DNA of 62,401 nt from JAAYSA01 sp035367155 (GCA_035367155.1 DAOSJI010000004.1:1-62401); one strand, 5' to 3'; numbered from the stretch's first letter, positions 54,575 to 61,588 are shown. Translations and numbers: made by a program. Notes: a model not told the origin generated them from the sequence alone.

Positions 54575-57500
54575 ATGAGAAAATCAAAAAACAAAAACAT
54601 TAGAAGATTTTTCTTAGGTGCAATTTTCGCCTCGCTTAGTTTCTCCTTCTTATTAGGAGTTAACACGAAACGAGAAGTTCGTGTTGGCGACATCACTTCT
54701 GATGTCGGAATAGTGTACCAAATTGGTGTTGAAGATGTAGGACGTACAAGGGTTCAACCATTTGTAACTCCAACCGATACAGAGTATAACACCCAAAAAA
54801 CATATTCCATGAACAATGTTGGAAACATTGAAGCAACTTGGGATTATTACACTGGTGAAGATGTCCTAATTGCAATTATTGACAGTGGAATTGTCTATAA
54901 TCATGAAGATTTTTATGATTCACTTGGCAACTCAATTTTAAGTAATGATTCAGGTTATATTTATACTGACTTTGAAGCTCAACAGATTAAAATTAAATAC
55001 GCTACAAGTGATAATTGGGATTGTATGAAACATGATTATGATTCTTATTGGTCTGAGTGGGATACACATGGTTCTAACGTCGCTGGAAGTGCAGCTGCTG
55101 CACTAAATAATGTTGGAACCGTTGGAATTGCTCCAAAAGCAAAAATTCTTGCTCTTAAAATAGACTTTTATTTATCTTCGGTCGGTGCTGCAATTCAATA
55201 TGCAGCAGACTGCGGCGCTGATGTTATTAACCTTTCACTTGGTGCATATGATAGTGGCGATCCAGGTCCAAATGGCGGAGGTGATGGTGTCGCAACTTAT
55301 CTTGCAGATGTTATTGATTATGCTCGTAATACAAAAGGATCAATCGTTATTGCTGCAGCAGGAAATGAAAATACAAGTGCAAGAAGTTATCCTGCTTGTA
55401 ATGATGGAGTAATTGGCGTTGGTGCTCTTTATAAAAACAGTAGTACAAATAGAGCCAGTTTCTCAAATTTCAATAAATCTAATACTCCGAGTGTTAACGA
55501 TAATGTTGATTTAATGGCACCAGGCTATGTTTGGGCTGCGGGCTTAGAAGGTACTCAACTTGACAATCCTTCAACAACTTATCCAGATCCAGGTTATAGT
55601 GCTACACAAGGAACATCATTTGCTTCCCCAATTGTTGCAGGTGCTGCTGCTCTTTGGAAAGAAAAGCATCCAACAGGCACACCTGATCAATTTGAAACAG
55701 CCCTATATGATAGTGTTGTTCCATTATCTGGCTTTCAATATTACGGAAGAGGTCGTTTAGATGTATATGAACTTCTTGATATTGCAAATGAAGGTGCACC
55801 TACATTAAGTGTAGAAGAACTAAACCTAACTCCAACTTCAAGTCCAGTTACAGTTACTGCAACATCAACTACTTCAACTATTAAAAGTTGGTCAACATCT
55901 GATACAGGTGTATTTACTTTTAGCAACGTTACTGGATTAGATACTGCATCAAGTAGCGCAAAAGTAAATGTTGTCGGCGAAGGAAATGCTACATTAACCG
56001 TAACTGATCATCTTAATAGAACGACATCTATTCCTGTTATTGTTGCGACTCCGCAACTTAACCACACGATTACTTTTAAACAAAATGCAAGTGATGGATC
56101 AACGGCTTTAGTAAATCAAGATGATTTTCTTGCTGAGGTTACGAGTGGAGCAAATATTATTAGCTCAGTAACTAATGTTTCAAGAGTATATGCTGGTCAA
56201 CAAGGTCTAAAACTATCAAGTGGAAGTGGTAACGGACAGTTTACTTTAAACTTAGATCAAAGTTATACAATTACAAAAGTTGTTCTAAGTGCTGCTCAAT
56301 ATGGTACTGAAGCATCTACTTTAGCTGTAAATGGTGGAACCGCTCAATCTATTAACGGTAATACTCTAACTGACTATACTTTTAATTTTGATGGAACAGC
56401 AATATCCTCAATTACGATTAATGCTTACAAGCGTAATTACATAGGAGGAATTACTCTTCACTTTGGCGCTGCCTTAACGCCTACTGTAACAAGCGTAACG
56501 GTAACACCATCGACTTTAGCACTTGATTTATATAGTAATCCATCGTCTACTTTAAGCGCTACAGTTAACGGAACTAATAATCCTAGCCAAGAAGTAACTT
56601 GGTCTAGTAGTGATGCTACAACAGCAACTGTAAGTAGTAGTGGCCTTGTTACGGCTTTAAAAACTGGAACAGTAACAATAACTGCTACATCAGTTCAAGA
56701 TACAAGCAAAAGTGGCACATGTGATGTAACTATTTCAGATACAACCCCACCTGCACCAACTAACATCTTGACGCAGGATTCTCCATATATGAATGGCGTT
56801 GCTTATAAGATGTATTTCTATAATACAAGTAAAGCAAGTGAGTATTATTTCACTGGTACTATGAATGGTTATTATGGTGCAACTTCAACAGTAAAAAGTG
56901 CTGGTGTTAATGTTTTCTTCGAAGAAAGTGGAACTGGTCAAAACATCTATTTTATGAATAGCGGCGTTAAAAACTATTTCTATGTTGAGGATACTGGAAC
57001 TCATATTAACTTTAAGTTTGGAACCGCAGTTCCTACTACAACTTGGACATATTATAGTACTCGTAATGTTATAGCATATGAAATAGCAAGCGTACTCTAT
57101 ACCTTTGGAACGCACGGAACATATACAACTTTTGCAGCCTTTAAGATTGAACAATATCCTGATAACTATAAAGTTCAATTCGTTACGACAAATCAAAGTA
57201 GTGCTACCGATTATGCTAATGCGTTCTCAAAATACTTAACTTGTGATGCAACTGGTAATAGCACTCCTACATTTACAAGTCCAAAATCTTGGAATGTTTA
57301 TAAATTAGCCTTTGATAGTCTAGATCAAAGTGCTAAAACAGTTCTAGTTAATGCAACGGCTAATCCAGCAGGAACAGAAGTAGAAAAAGCAATGGCCCGC
57401 TATGACTATATCGTTGCTAAGTATGGTACTGCTACATATATTGACTTTATTGGAAGAGCACCAAGTTCTCCAGTTAACTTTAAGGTATTTGCTTATAATA

Positions 57501-57598
57501 AAAATCAACTAATTTATATTATTGTCTTTACCTTAGTTGCTTCTATTGCCTTTGCAGGTTATATAGGTACTAGAAGTAAACAAAAGAAAACCTACTAA
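54575..57598 (+). CDS. subtilisin-like serine protease with BIG2 domain and C-terminal anchor
   Basis: A 1007-residue S8 protease. Signal peptide (FFLGAIFASLSFSFLLG), catalytic triad D103 in IAIIDSGIVYNHEDF, H165 in DTHGSNVAG and S348 in GTSFASPIVAG, with the oxyanion asparagine in AAAGNEN. After residue 410 come beta-rich modules, including a bacterial Ig-like group 2 domain at about 635-725 (VTPSTLALDL...VTWSSSDATTATVSSSGLVTALKTGTVTITATS). A membrane helix and basic tail (LIYIIVFTLVASIAF...RSKQKK) end it; there is no LPXTG. Probably cell-surface anchored. Confidence 0.93.
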   Translation: MRKSKNKNIRRFFLGAIFASLSFSFLLGVNTKREVRVGDITSDVGIVYQIGVEDVGRTRVQPFVTPTDTEYNTQKTYSMNNVGNIEATWDYYTGEDVLIAIIDSGIVYNHEDFYDSLGNSILSNDSGYIYTDFEAQQIKIKYATSDNWDCMKHDYDSYWSEWDTHGSNVAGSAAAALNNVGTVGIAPKAKILALKIDFYLSSVGAAIQYAADCGADVINLSLGAYDSGDPGPNGGGDGVATYLADVIDYARNTKGSIVIAAAGNENTSARSYPACNDGVIGVGALYKNSSTNRASFSNFNKSNTPSVNDNVDLMAPGYVWAAGLEGTQLDNPSTTYPDPGYSATQGTSFASPIVAGAAALWKEKHPTGTPDQFETALYDSVVPLSGFQYYGRGRLDVYELLDIANEGAPTLSVEELNLTPTSSPVTVTATSTTSTIKSWSTSDTGVFTFSNVTGLDTASSSAKVNVVGEGNATLTVTDHLNRTTSIPVIVATPQLNHTITFKQNASDGSTALVNQDDFLAEVTSGANIISSVTNVSRVYAGQQGLKLSSGSGNGQFTLNLDQSYTITKVVLSAAQYGTEASTLAVNGGTAQSINGNTLTDYTFNFDGTAISSITINAYKRNYIGGITLHFGAALTPTVTSVTVTPSTLALDLYSNPSSTLSATVNGTNNPSQEVTWSSSDATTATVSSSGLVTALKTGTVTITATSVQDTSKSGTCDVTISDTTPPAPTNILTQDSPYMNGVAYKMYFYNTSKASEYYFTGTMNGYYGATSTVKSAGVNVFFEESGTGQNIYFMNSGVKNYFYVEDTGTHINFKFGTAVPTTTWTYYSTRNVIAYEIASVLYTFGTHGTYTTFAAFKIEQYPDNYKVQFVTTNQSSATDYANAFSKYLTCDATGNSTPTFTSPKSWNVYKLAFDSLDQSAKTVLVNATANPAGTEVEKAMARYDYIVAKYGTATYIDFIGRAPSSPVNFKVFAYNKNQLIYIIVFTLVASIAFAGYIGTRSKQKKTY

Positions 57599-57605
57599 AT
57601 TAAAT

Positions 57606-57648
57606 AAGTGCGATTTTGCTAAACAAAAAGCAAATCGCACTTTTTTTA
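57606..57648 (+). terminator. intrinsic terminator of the protease gene
   Basis: AAGTGCGATTTTGCT pairs with AGCAAATCGCACTT, followed by a T tract. Confidence 0.9.
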
Positions 57649-57728
57649 TGCAAAAATGATTTTAATTTCATTTTTGCTAAATAATATTTAATTGTAAAGT
57701 TTAAATATTTTTACTATAATTTTGTAGC

Positions 57729-57815
57729 GCCCTCGTGGTGAAATTGGTAAACGCGGTGGACTCAAAATCCACTGGTAGCGATACCTTGCCGGTTCGAGTC
57801 CGGCCGAGGGCACCA
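57729..57815 (+). tRNA. tRNA-Leu (CAA)
   Basis: An 87-base class II tRNA. Acceptor GCCCTCG/CGAGGGC, anticodon stem GTGGA/TCCAC with loop CTCAAAA (anticodon CAA, reading TTG), long variable arm, encoded CCA. Confidence 0.95.
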
Positions 57816-57870
57816 TTGTATAAATAAAACACTTTTAATATATATATTAATTTGATATATTATTATCGCT

Positions 57871-57946
57871 GCCGACTTAGCTCAATTGGTAGAGCAACTG
57901 AATCGTAATCAGTAGGTTGGGGGTTCAAGTCCTCTAGTCGGCACCA
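57871..57946 (+). tRNA. tRNA-Thr (CGT)
   Basis: A 76-base cloverleaf. Acceptor GCCGACT/AGTCGGC, anticodon stem ACTGA/TCAGT with loop ATCGTAA (anticodon CGT, reading ACG), encoded CCA. Confidence 0.95.
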
Positions 57947-57957
57947 TATAGAAAGAA

Positions 57958-57980
57958 TAGCCCAAAATATTGGGCTTTTC
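57958..57980 (+). terminator. intrinsic terminator after tRNA-Thr
   Basis: AGCCCAA-AATA-TTGGGCTTTTC. Confidence 0.85.
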
Positions 57981-58030
57981 ATTTTATTAACAGATTAACT
58001 TGGGCTATCTAGGATTATTAAATAATTATA

Positions 58031-58077
58031 AAAAAATGAGGTAAGCGACCCGATAAATCGTTCCTAGCAAACCTCAC
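58031..58077 (-). ncRNA. array RNA family A, copy 1
   Basis: Predicted minus-strand RNA of about 47 bases. Promoter TTGACT (58107-58112), 17 bases, TATTAT (58084-58089). The RNA is one long hairpin: GAGGT...GC pairs with GC...ACCTC, with CGAT-TT-ATCG inside, ending in seven T residues. It holds ATCGGGTC, similar to the core of family B. No coding capacity. Confidence 0.7.
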
Positions 58078-58110
58078 ACTAATATAATAAACGATTATGT
58101 ATAATTAGTC

Positions 58111-58182
58111 AAAAAAAGTGAGAACCAGTCACCCAATTCTCAAGCCGTAGCTGGACACACATGAATTATCATGCAACCCCAC
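58111..58182 (-). ncRNA. array RNA family B, copy 1
   Basis: About 72 bases. TTGACT at 58210-58215; the -10 (AAATAC/TAAATA) is poor. Body: CATGA-TAAT-TCATG hairpin, a conserved CTAC, then the terminal hairpin GAGAA...TTCTC enclosing GGGTGACTGG and seven T residues. Its T tract overlaps the -35 of the next unit, family A. Confidence 0.65.
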
Positions 58183-58232
58183 AAATGTATTTAAGCATTT
58201 ATCAATTAAAGTCAATAAAAATATAAATTATT

Positions 58233-58302
58233 AAAAAAGAACATGATAGTGACAGAGCAAATGCTCCGAATATGTTCCTAAAAGGAATGAGTATCATGTT
58301 CA
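58233..58302 (-). ncRNA. array RNA family C, copy 1
   Basis: About 70 bases. Promoter TTGACA (58331-58336), 17 bases, TATTTT (58308-58313). The RNA can fold as a three-way junction: outer stem GAACATGATA/TATCATGTTC plus T tract, with two hairpins TTCCT-TTT-AGGAA and GAGCA-TT-TGCTC. Confidence 0.72.
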
Positions 58303-58360
58303 TTTGTAAAATAAGCTATTTACACATAATTGTCAAGCAAAAAAGGAGTAAATAGATATA

Positions 58361-58428
58361 AAAAAAGTGAGAACCAGTCACCCGATTCTCTTGGTGTAGT
58401 CAGACACACATGAATTACCACATCGCCC
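58361..58428 (-). ncRNA. array RNA family B', copy 1
   Basis: About 68 bases. Promoter TTGACA (58458-58463), 17 bases, TAGTTT (58435-58440). Same 3' half as family B: TTCATGTGTGTC, CTAC, and GAGAATCGGGTGACTGGTTCTC with a T tract. The 5' part differs. Confidence 0.68.
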
Positions 58429-58463
58429 GTTAGCAAACTAAACCACGTAACAATAAATGTCAA

Positions 58464-58530
58464 GAAAAATAAAGGCGGAGATAAACTCCGCTTGACGAAT
58501 GTGGTTACTGAGAATTCCATAGTTACCGCA
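58464..58530 (-). ncRNA. array RNA family D, copy 1
   Basis: About 67 bases. -10 TATTAT (58536-58541) with a weak -35. TGCGGTAACT pairs imperfectly with AGTAACCACA, followed by terminator GCGGAG-TTTAT-CTCCGC and TTTATTTTT, which runs into the -35 of family B' copy 1. Confidence 0.62.
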
Positions 58531-58560
58531 TAAATATAATAGTATATATTTTTAAAAATA

Positions 58561-58730
58561 AATAAAAAATAGGCATTTCAGCCTATTATCGTAGGTTTTG
58601 AGTACACCATGCTTATCCCTGACACCTACAAACTACCGGGGCAACCGCGAATTAATAATGGCTGAAGCCTTACTACAGTGGTACTCCCTTCTGTAACCTT
58701 CTTAACGCACACCAGCAAGATTTCTCTTGC
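58561..58730 (-). ncRNA. array RNA family E, copy 1
   Basis: About 170 bases. Promoter TTGACT (58760-58765), 17 bases, AATAAT (58737-58742). It starts with the hairpin GCAAGA-GAAA-TCTTGC. Inside are ACAG...CTGT and GTAGG...CCTAC helices with GTAGTTTGTAGG and GTCAGGG. It ends with ATAGGC-TGAAAT-GCCTAT and a T tract. Confidence 0.72.
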
Positions 58731-58774
58731 TCATATATTATTTATAAATATATTAAAATAGTCAATTATTTTAT

Positions 58775-58964
58775 AAAAAATAGGTCTGATTTCTCACTCA
58801 GACCTGGGTGATGCGCCAACCCCGTTATCTCCGTGCTTATAAAAGTGAGGGAGGCGGTTTTAACTCTTCTCATAGTGGATGGCATGCCCTTTTACATTCC
58901 TAGCTTTACATGACGGCATCAATGGTCAACACATTATGGGCAAGAATGGCAAGATTTCTCTTGC
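58775..58964 (-). ncRNA. array RNA family F, copy 1
   Basis: About 190 bases. -10 AATAAT (58971-58976), weak -35. It begins with the same GCAAGA-GAAA-TCTTGC hairpin as family E and ends with AGGTCTGA...TCAGACCT plus T tract. It contains CCTCCCTC, complementary to a ribosome binding site, and ACGGGGTTGG. Confidence 0.65.
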
Positions 58965-59000
58965 ATTTATATTATTAATTAAACAATTATAAAAATCTAA

Positions 59001-59335
59001 TAAAAAATAGGCATTTCAGCCTATTAAGCGTAGGTTCTGACGAAAATGTCTACCCTGACACCTACAAACTAACGGGGACACGCCGCGTATTATGGTCGAG
59101 GAGCTACAATAGTGTCGCCACATTCTATTACCCTCTATACGCCCAACCACCAAGATAACTCTTGGAACTAAGCATTTCAGCTTAATCTTTGTAGGTTTTG
59201 CAACCTTCAGCTTCCCTGAACTCCTACAAACTACTGGGACAGCTACTCCAGAATTCAAATTGGTCGAAGCCTTACTACAGGTCGATTGCCAACATCTGTA
59301 ACCTTCTTAACGGAAACCAGCAAGATTTCTCTTGC
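59001..59335 (-). ncRNA. array RNA family E tandem dimer (two E units in one transcript)
   Basis: Promoter TTGACA (59365-59370), 17 bases, AACAAT (59342-59347). The first E unit spans about 59169-59335 and ends in TAAGC-TGAAAT-GCTTA without a T tract. The second starts three to four bases later with CCAAGA-GTTA-TCTTGG (59150-59165) and has no promoter of its own. It ends in ATAGGC-TGAAAT-GCCTAT and a T tract near 59001-59024. Both share GTAGG...CCTAC and TAGTTTGTAGG with the other E copies but are clearly diverged. Confidence 0.68.
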
Positions 59336-59379
59336 GTTTATATTGTTATTCGTAATTATAAAATTGTCAAATAAATATA

Positions 59380-59426
59380 AAAAAATGAGGTAAGCGACCC
59401 GATAAATCGTTCCAAGCGAACCTCAC
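59380..59426 (-). ncRNA. array RNA family A, copy 2
   Basis: Promoter TTGACT (59456-59461), 17 bases, TATTAT (59433-59438), identical to copy 1. Two substitutions relative to copy 1 fall in the internal loop and bulge (GTTCGCTTGG against GTTTGCTAGG), leaving the GAGGT/ACCTC stem intact. Confidence 0.7.
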
Positions 59427-59460
59427 ACTAATATAATAAACGATTATGTATAATTAGTCA

Positions 59461-59531
59461 AAAAAAGTGAGAACCAGTCACCCGATTCTCAATATGTAGT
59501 AAGGTACACATGAATAATCATGCAACCCCAC
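59461..59531 (-). ncRNA. array RNA family B, copy 2
   Basis: TTGACT at 59559-59564. CATGA-TTAT-TCATG hairpin with the loop changed relative to copy 1, variable middle around a conserved CTAC, then GAGAATCGGGTGACTGGTTCTC and T tract. The T tract again abuts the family A -35. Confidence 0.65.
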
Positions 59532-59582
59532 AAATGTATTTAAGCATTTATCAATTAAAGTCAATAAAAAATATAAATTATT

Positions 59583-59650
59583 AAAAAAGAACATGACATT
59601 GACCGAGTAACCTCCGAATGAGTTCCAATAAGGAACAAAAATCATGTTCA
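59583..59650 (-). ncRNA. array RNA family C, copy 2
   Basis: Promoter TTGACA (59679-59684), 17 bases, TATTTT (59656-59661). Outer stem GAACATGA/TCATGTTC kept; first inner hairpin is GTTCC-TTATT-GGAAC, second contains GAG...CTC. Sequence differs from copy 1 but the three-way junction can be drawn again. Confidence 0.7.
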
Positions 59651-59712
59651 ATTGAAAAATAAACTATTTACACATAATTGTCAAGTAAAAAAGGAGTAAA
59701 TAGATATGTGAT

Positions 59713-59781
59713 AAAAAAAGTGAGAACCAGTCACCCGATTCTCTTGGTGTAGTCAGACACACATGAATTACCACATGGCCC
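59713..59781 (-). ncRNA. array RNA family B', copy 2
   Basis: Promoter TTGACA (59811-59816), 17 bases, TAGTTT (59788-59793). Near-identical to B' copy 1 from GGTAATTCATG to the T tract; the 5' part varies (GTGGGCCATG). Confidence 0.68.
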
Positions 59782-59801
59782 ACTAACAAACTAAACCATT
59801 T

Positions 59802-59824
59802 AAAAGTAAATGTCAAGAAAAATA
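59802..59824. repeat. 23-base direct repeat, left of unit G
   Basis: The 23-base segment ending TGTCAAGAAAAATA is repeated exactly at 59968-59990. It includes the -35 of the unit transcribed next and the T tract of the terminator before it. Confidence 0.85.
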
Positions 59825-59948
59825 GCCTTACGAATAAGGCTATTCAGTGGCTAGTCTTTTAACGAAACCTACACCCGTACCGAACATTCTAGCCTGTGTT
59901 AGCGTCCTCTGGCCTAACCCCACTTTTTATCGTGCTTTTCACGGGATT
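59817..59948 (-). ncRNA. array RNA family G (single copy)
   Basis: About 132 bases. Promoter TTGACA (59977-59982), 16 bases, TACAAT (59955-59960). Body with CCCGTG...GTGGGGTTAGGCC and GTTAGCG-type helices, ending AATAGCCTTA-CGAA-type stem TAAGGCTATT (59821-59844) with a T tract. Absent from cassette copy 1. Confidence 0.68.
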
Positions 59949-59967
59949 AACTTTATTGTATTAAAAG

Positions 59968-59990
59968 AAAAGTAAATGTCAAGAAAAATA
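59968..59990. repeat. 23-base direct repeat, right of unit G
   Basis: Exact copy of 59802-59824. Recombination between the two would remove unit G and leave the arrangement seen in cassette copy 1. Confidence 0.85.
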
Positions 59991-60048
59991 AAGGCGGAGA
60001 CAAACTCCGCTTGACGAATGCGGTTACTGAGAATTCCATAGTTACCGC
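59984..60048 (-). ncRNA. array RNA family D, copy 2
   Basis: -10 TATTAT (60055-60060). Relative to copy 1 the stem TGCGGTAACT/AGTAACCGCA gains a C-G pair, and the terminator loop changes TTTAT to TTTGT while its stem GCGGAG/CTCCGC is unchanged. Confidence 0.63.
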
Positions 60049-60081
60049 ATAAATATAATAGTATATATTTTTAAAAATAAA

Positions 60082-60249
60082 TAAAAAATAGGCATTTCAG
60101 CCTATTATCGTAGGTTTTGAGTACACCATGCTTATCCCTGACACCTACAAACTACCGGGGCAACCGCGAATTAATAATGGCTGAAGCCTTACTACAGTGG
60201 TACTCCCTTCTGTAACCTTCTTAACGCACACCAGCAAGATTTCTCTTGC
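60082..60249 (-). ncRNA. array RNA family E, copy 4
   Basis: Promoter TTGACT (60279-60284), 17 bases, AATAAT (60256-60261). Almost identical to E copy 1 (58561-58730) over its whole length, with the same 5' hairpin (60234-60249) and terminator (60088-60105). Confidence 0.72.
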
Positions 60250-60293
60250 TCATATATTATTTATAAATATATTAAAATAGTCAATTATTTTAT

Positions 60294-60483
60294 AAAAAAT
60301 AGGTCTGATTTCTCACTCAGACCTGGGTGATGCGCCAACCCCGTTATCTCCGTGCTTATAAAAGTGAGGGAGGCGGTTTTAACTCTTCTCATAGTGGATG
60401 GCATGCCCTTTTACATTCCTAGCTTTATATGACGGCATCACTGGTCAACACATTATGGGCAAGAATGGCAAGATTAGTCTTGC
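60294..60483 (-). ncRNA. array RNA family F, copy 2
   Basis: Promoter TTGACA (60513-60518), 17 bases, AATAAT (60490-60495). The first unit of the array in transcription order. Its 5' hairpin GCAAGA-CTAA-TCTTGC differs from copy 1 only in the loop. Terminator stem 60301-60324. Confidence 0.7.
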
Positions 60484-60607
60484 GTTTATATTATTGATTA
60501 TAATTGTAAACATGTCAAATAGATAAATAAAGGTTTATTTATTAGGGGATCAAAATATCGAAATAACACTAAATGATTATTAGTAATATATCTAATTTGC
60601 ACTATAG

Positions 60608-60638
60608 AAAAAAGCAAGTGCACTGGACACTTGCTTTT
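60608..60638 (-). terminator. intrinsic terminator of the 60671 lipoprotein gene
   Basis: On the minus strand AAAGCAAGTGTCC...GCACTTGCTTT is followed by TTTTT, about 30 bases after the stop codon. Confidence 0.85.
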
Positions 60639-60670
60639 GTGTTTACTTTTTAATTATGAGAAATTATTAG

Positions 60671-61216
60671 TTACTTATAAGTGATTTTCCATAGTTGTGT
60701 TTCAACTTTTTCATTTGCCTCATAACCTACGCCACTAGCTTCAATAGCAAATCCGTACTCATTATAAATAAAGTAGGCTTCATAATAATCACCACTTTCT
60801 TTATCAGGTATAAATTCTAGTTTAAGACGTTTATTAATTAAACGTTCAGTATAGAATTTAGCTTTACCTTCTGCGCCTTCTTCAGTATTAAACTCTCCAT
60901 ACTCACCAAAGTAGGCATCAACGGTGAACATCACAATAAATGCTAAAGTGATTTGTTCCTCTTCAGTTCCTTGGTTTCGCGAATCATCTTCTGCAAGACG
61001 GACCGTTGATTCAGTTTTTGAACCATCTTTTTCGACTTTTACTTTTGCTTCAATTTCTGTAAACTCTTCAAGTTCTTCACGTTTTTCAGCTGTGGCAAGT
61101 GCTTTTTCTTTAAATGTCGCATAAGATACTTCTTTATATCTTAAATTACTTAAAGAACAACTTCCTAAAAGTGCGACAAGTGAAAGAGTAGTAAAAATTT
61201 TTGTGATTTTTTTCAT
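60671..61216 (-). CDS. small lipoprotein of unknown function
   Basis: A 181-residue protein with signal peptide and lipobox (KIFTTLSLVALLGSC, Cys20). The mature part is acidic and lysine-rich with a central helix-like stretch (EEFTEIEAKVKVEKDG) and no recognised domain; its layout resembles other short Mollicutes/Erysipelotrichia lipoproteins. Good AAGGAGATA ribosome binding site and a clear terminator. Confidence 0.85.
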   Translation of the reverse strand: MKKITKIFTTLSLVALLGSCSLSNLRYKEVSYATFKEKALATAEKREELEEFTEIEAKVKVEKDGSKTESTVRLAEDDSRNQGTEEEQITLAFIVMFTVDAYFGEYGEFNTEEGAEGKAKFYTERLINKRLKLEFIPDKESGDYYEAYFIYNEYGFAIEASGVGYEANEKVETQLWKITYK

Positions 61217-61463
61217 GGGTTTATATCTCCTTTTCTTTATAATATCATTAAATTTTAATTTATGGGAATACTATTTGTCTAAAAACTTATATTTCGGGAC
61301 CAAAAAAAAGTCGATATTATCGACATTTTGAACCTTAAAAAGGTAATAAATAGAGTATTCATTTAATATTTTATAAGTGGATCAATGGTTAATTTTATTG
61401 AAGTAAATGTTATATATTACGATCTTTAATACTATTAAAGCCTAGTTAAATAAATCTTTTTAA
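61217..61463. other. intergenic region without a convincing gene
   Basis: AT-rich. It contains the ribosome binding site and presumed promoter of the minus-strand lipoprotein gene and an isolated terminator-like hairpin at 61302-61324. I see no supported frame. Confidence 0.6.
61302..61324 (-). terminator. isolated terminator-like hairpin
   Basis: On the minus strand GTCGAT-AAT-ATCGAC followed by TTTTTTTT. No gene with this orientation ends nearby; it could end read-through from the small peptide gene, or an unrecognised short RNA. Confidence 0.5.
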
Positions 61464-61494
61464 TAAAAAAAGCATCTTAATGAATAAGATTGCT
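61464..61494 (-). terminator. intrinsic terminator of the 21-residue peptide gene
   Basis: On the minus strand AGCAATCTTA-TTCAT-TAAGATGCT followed by seven T residues, touching the stop codon. Confidence 0.85.
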
Positions 61495-61560
61495 TTAGTT
61501 ATTAGCGAAGATAATTTGATCCATCACTAATTTTGCAATTTTAAGTAATAGTTTACTCAT
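61495..61560 (-). CDS. 21-residue amphipathic peptide (toxin-like or PSM-like)
   Basis: Short minus-strand gene encoding MSKLLLKIAKLVMDQIIFAN plus a final N. AAGGAGGTG (61566-61574) is ideally placed before the ATG, and a promoter and a terminator frame the unit, so it looks like a genuine mini-gene. A helix would place K3, K7, K10 on one side and L, I, V, F on the other: amphipathic, cationic. This resembles phenol-soluble modulins, small bacteriocins or type I toxins. No antitoxin RNA is identified. Function is inferred only. Confidence 0.68.
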   Translation of the reverse strand: MSKLLLKIAKLVMDQIIFANN

Positions 61561-61588
61561 AATTACACCTCCTTTTCTTTTATTTGCT

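Larger units (their letters stand above)
58023..58980 (-). repeat. small-RNA cassette, copy 1 (order A-B-C-B'-D-E-F)
   Basis: The first of two direct copies of a protein-free cassette encoding short RNAs on the minus strand. Over its D-E-F part (58463-58964) it aligns with 59982-60483 without any gap (constant offset 1519) and with only about six substitutions seen by eye. The A-B-C-B' part is more diverged from 59380-59816. No frame here looks coding. Confidence 0.85.
59373..60520 (-). repeat. small-RNA cassette, copy 2 (order A-B-C-B'-G-D-E-F)
   Basis: The second direct copy of the RNA cassette. It differs from copy 1 mainly by one extra unit, G, between B' and D, which is flanked by 23-base direct repeats (59802-59824 and 59968-59990). 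Confidence 0.85.

Noticed and set aside
58320..59258. Open frames of 66 and 80 codons on the minus strand inside the RNA array
   Set aside because: They run across promoters, terminators and conserved RNA stems, start without ribosome binding sites, and are not kept in frame between cassette copies.
58775..60483. T-box leader (GGGTG...CCGCG-like strings in families E and F)
   Set aside because: No complete T-box sequence, no specifier arrangement, and no aminoacyl-tRNA synthetase or amino-acid gene downstream on that strand.
58023..60520. CRISPR array or tracrRNA-like repeats
   Set aside because: The repeats are long, differ in family, carry promoters and terminators, and have no regular spacers; no cas genes are present.
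61325..61400. Short minus-strand frame MNTLFITFLRFK... upstream of the isolated hairpin
   Set aside because: No ribosome binding site, runs through the hairpin stem, odd composition.
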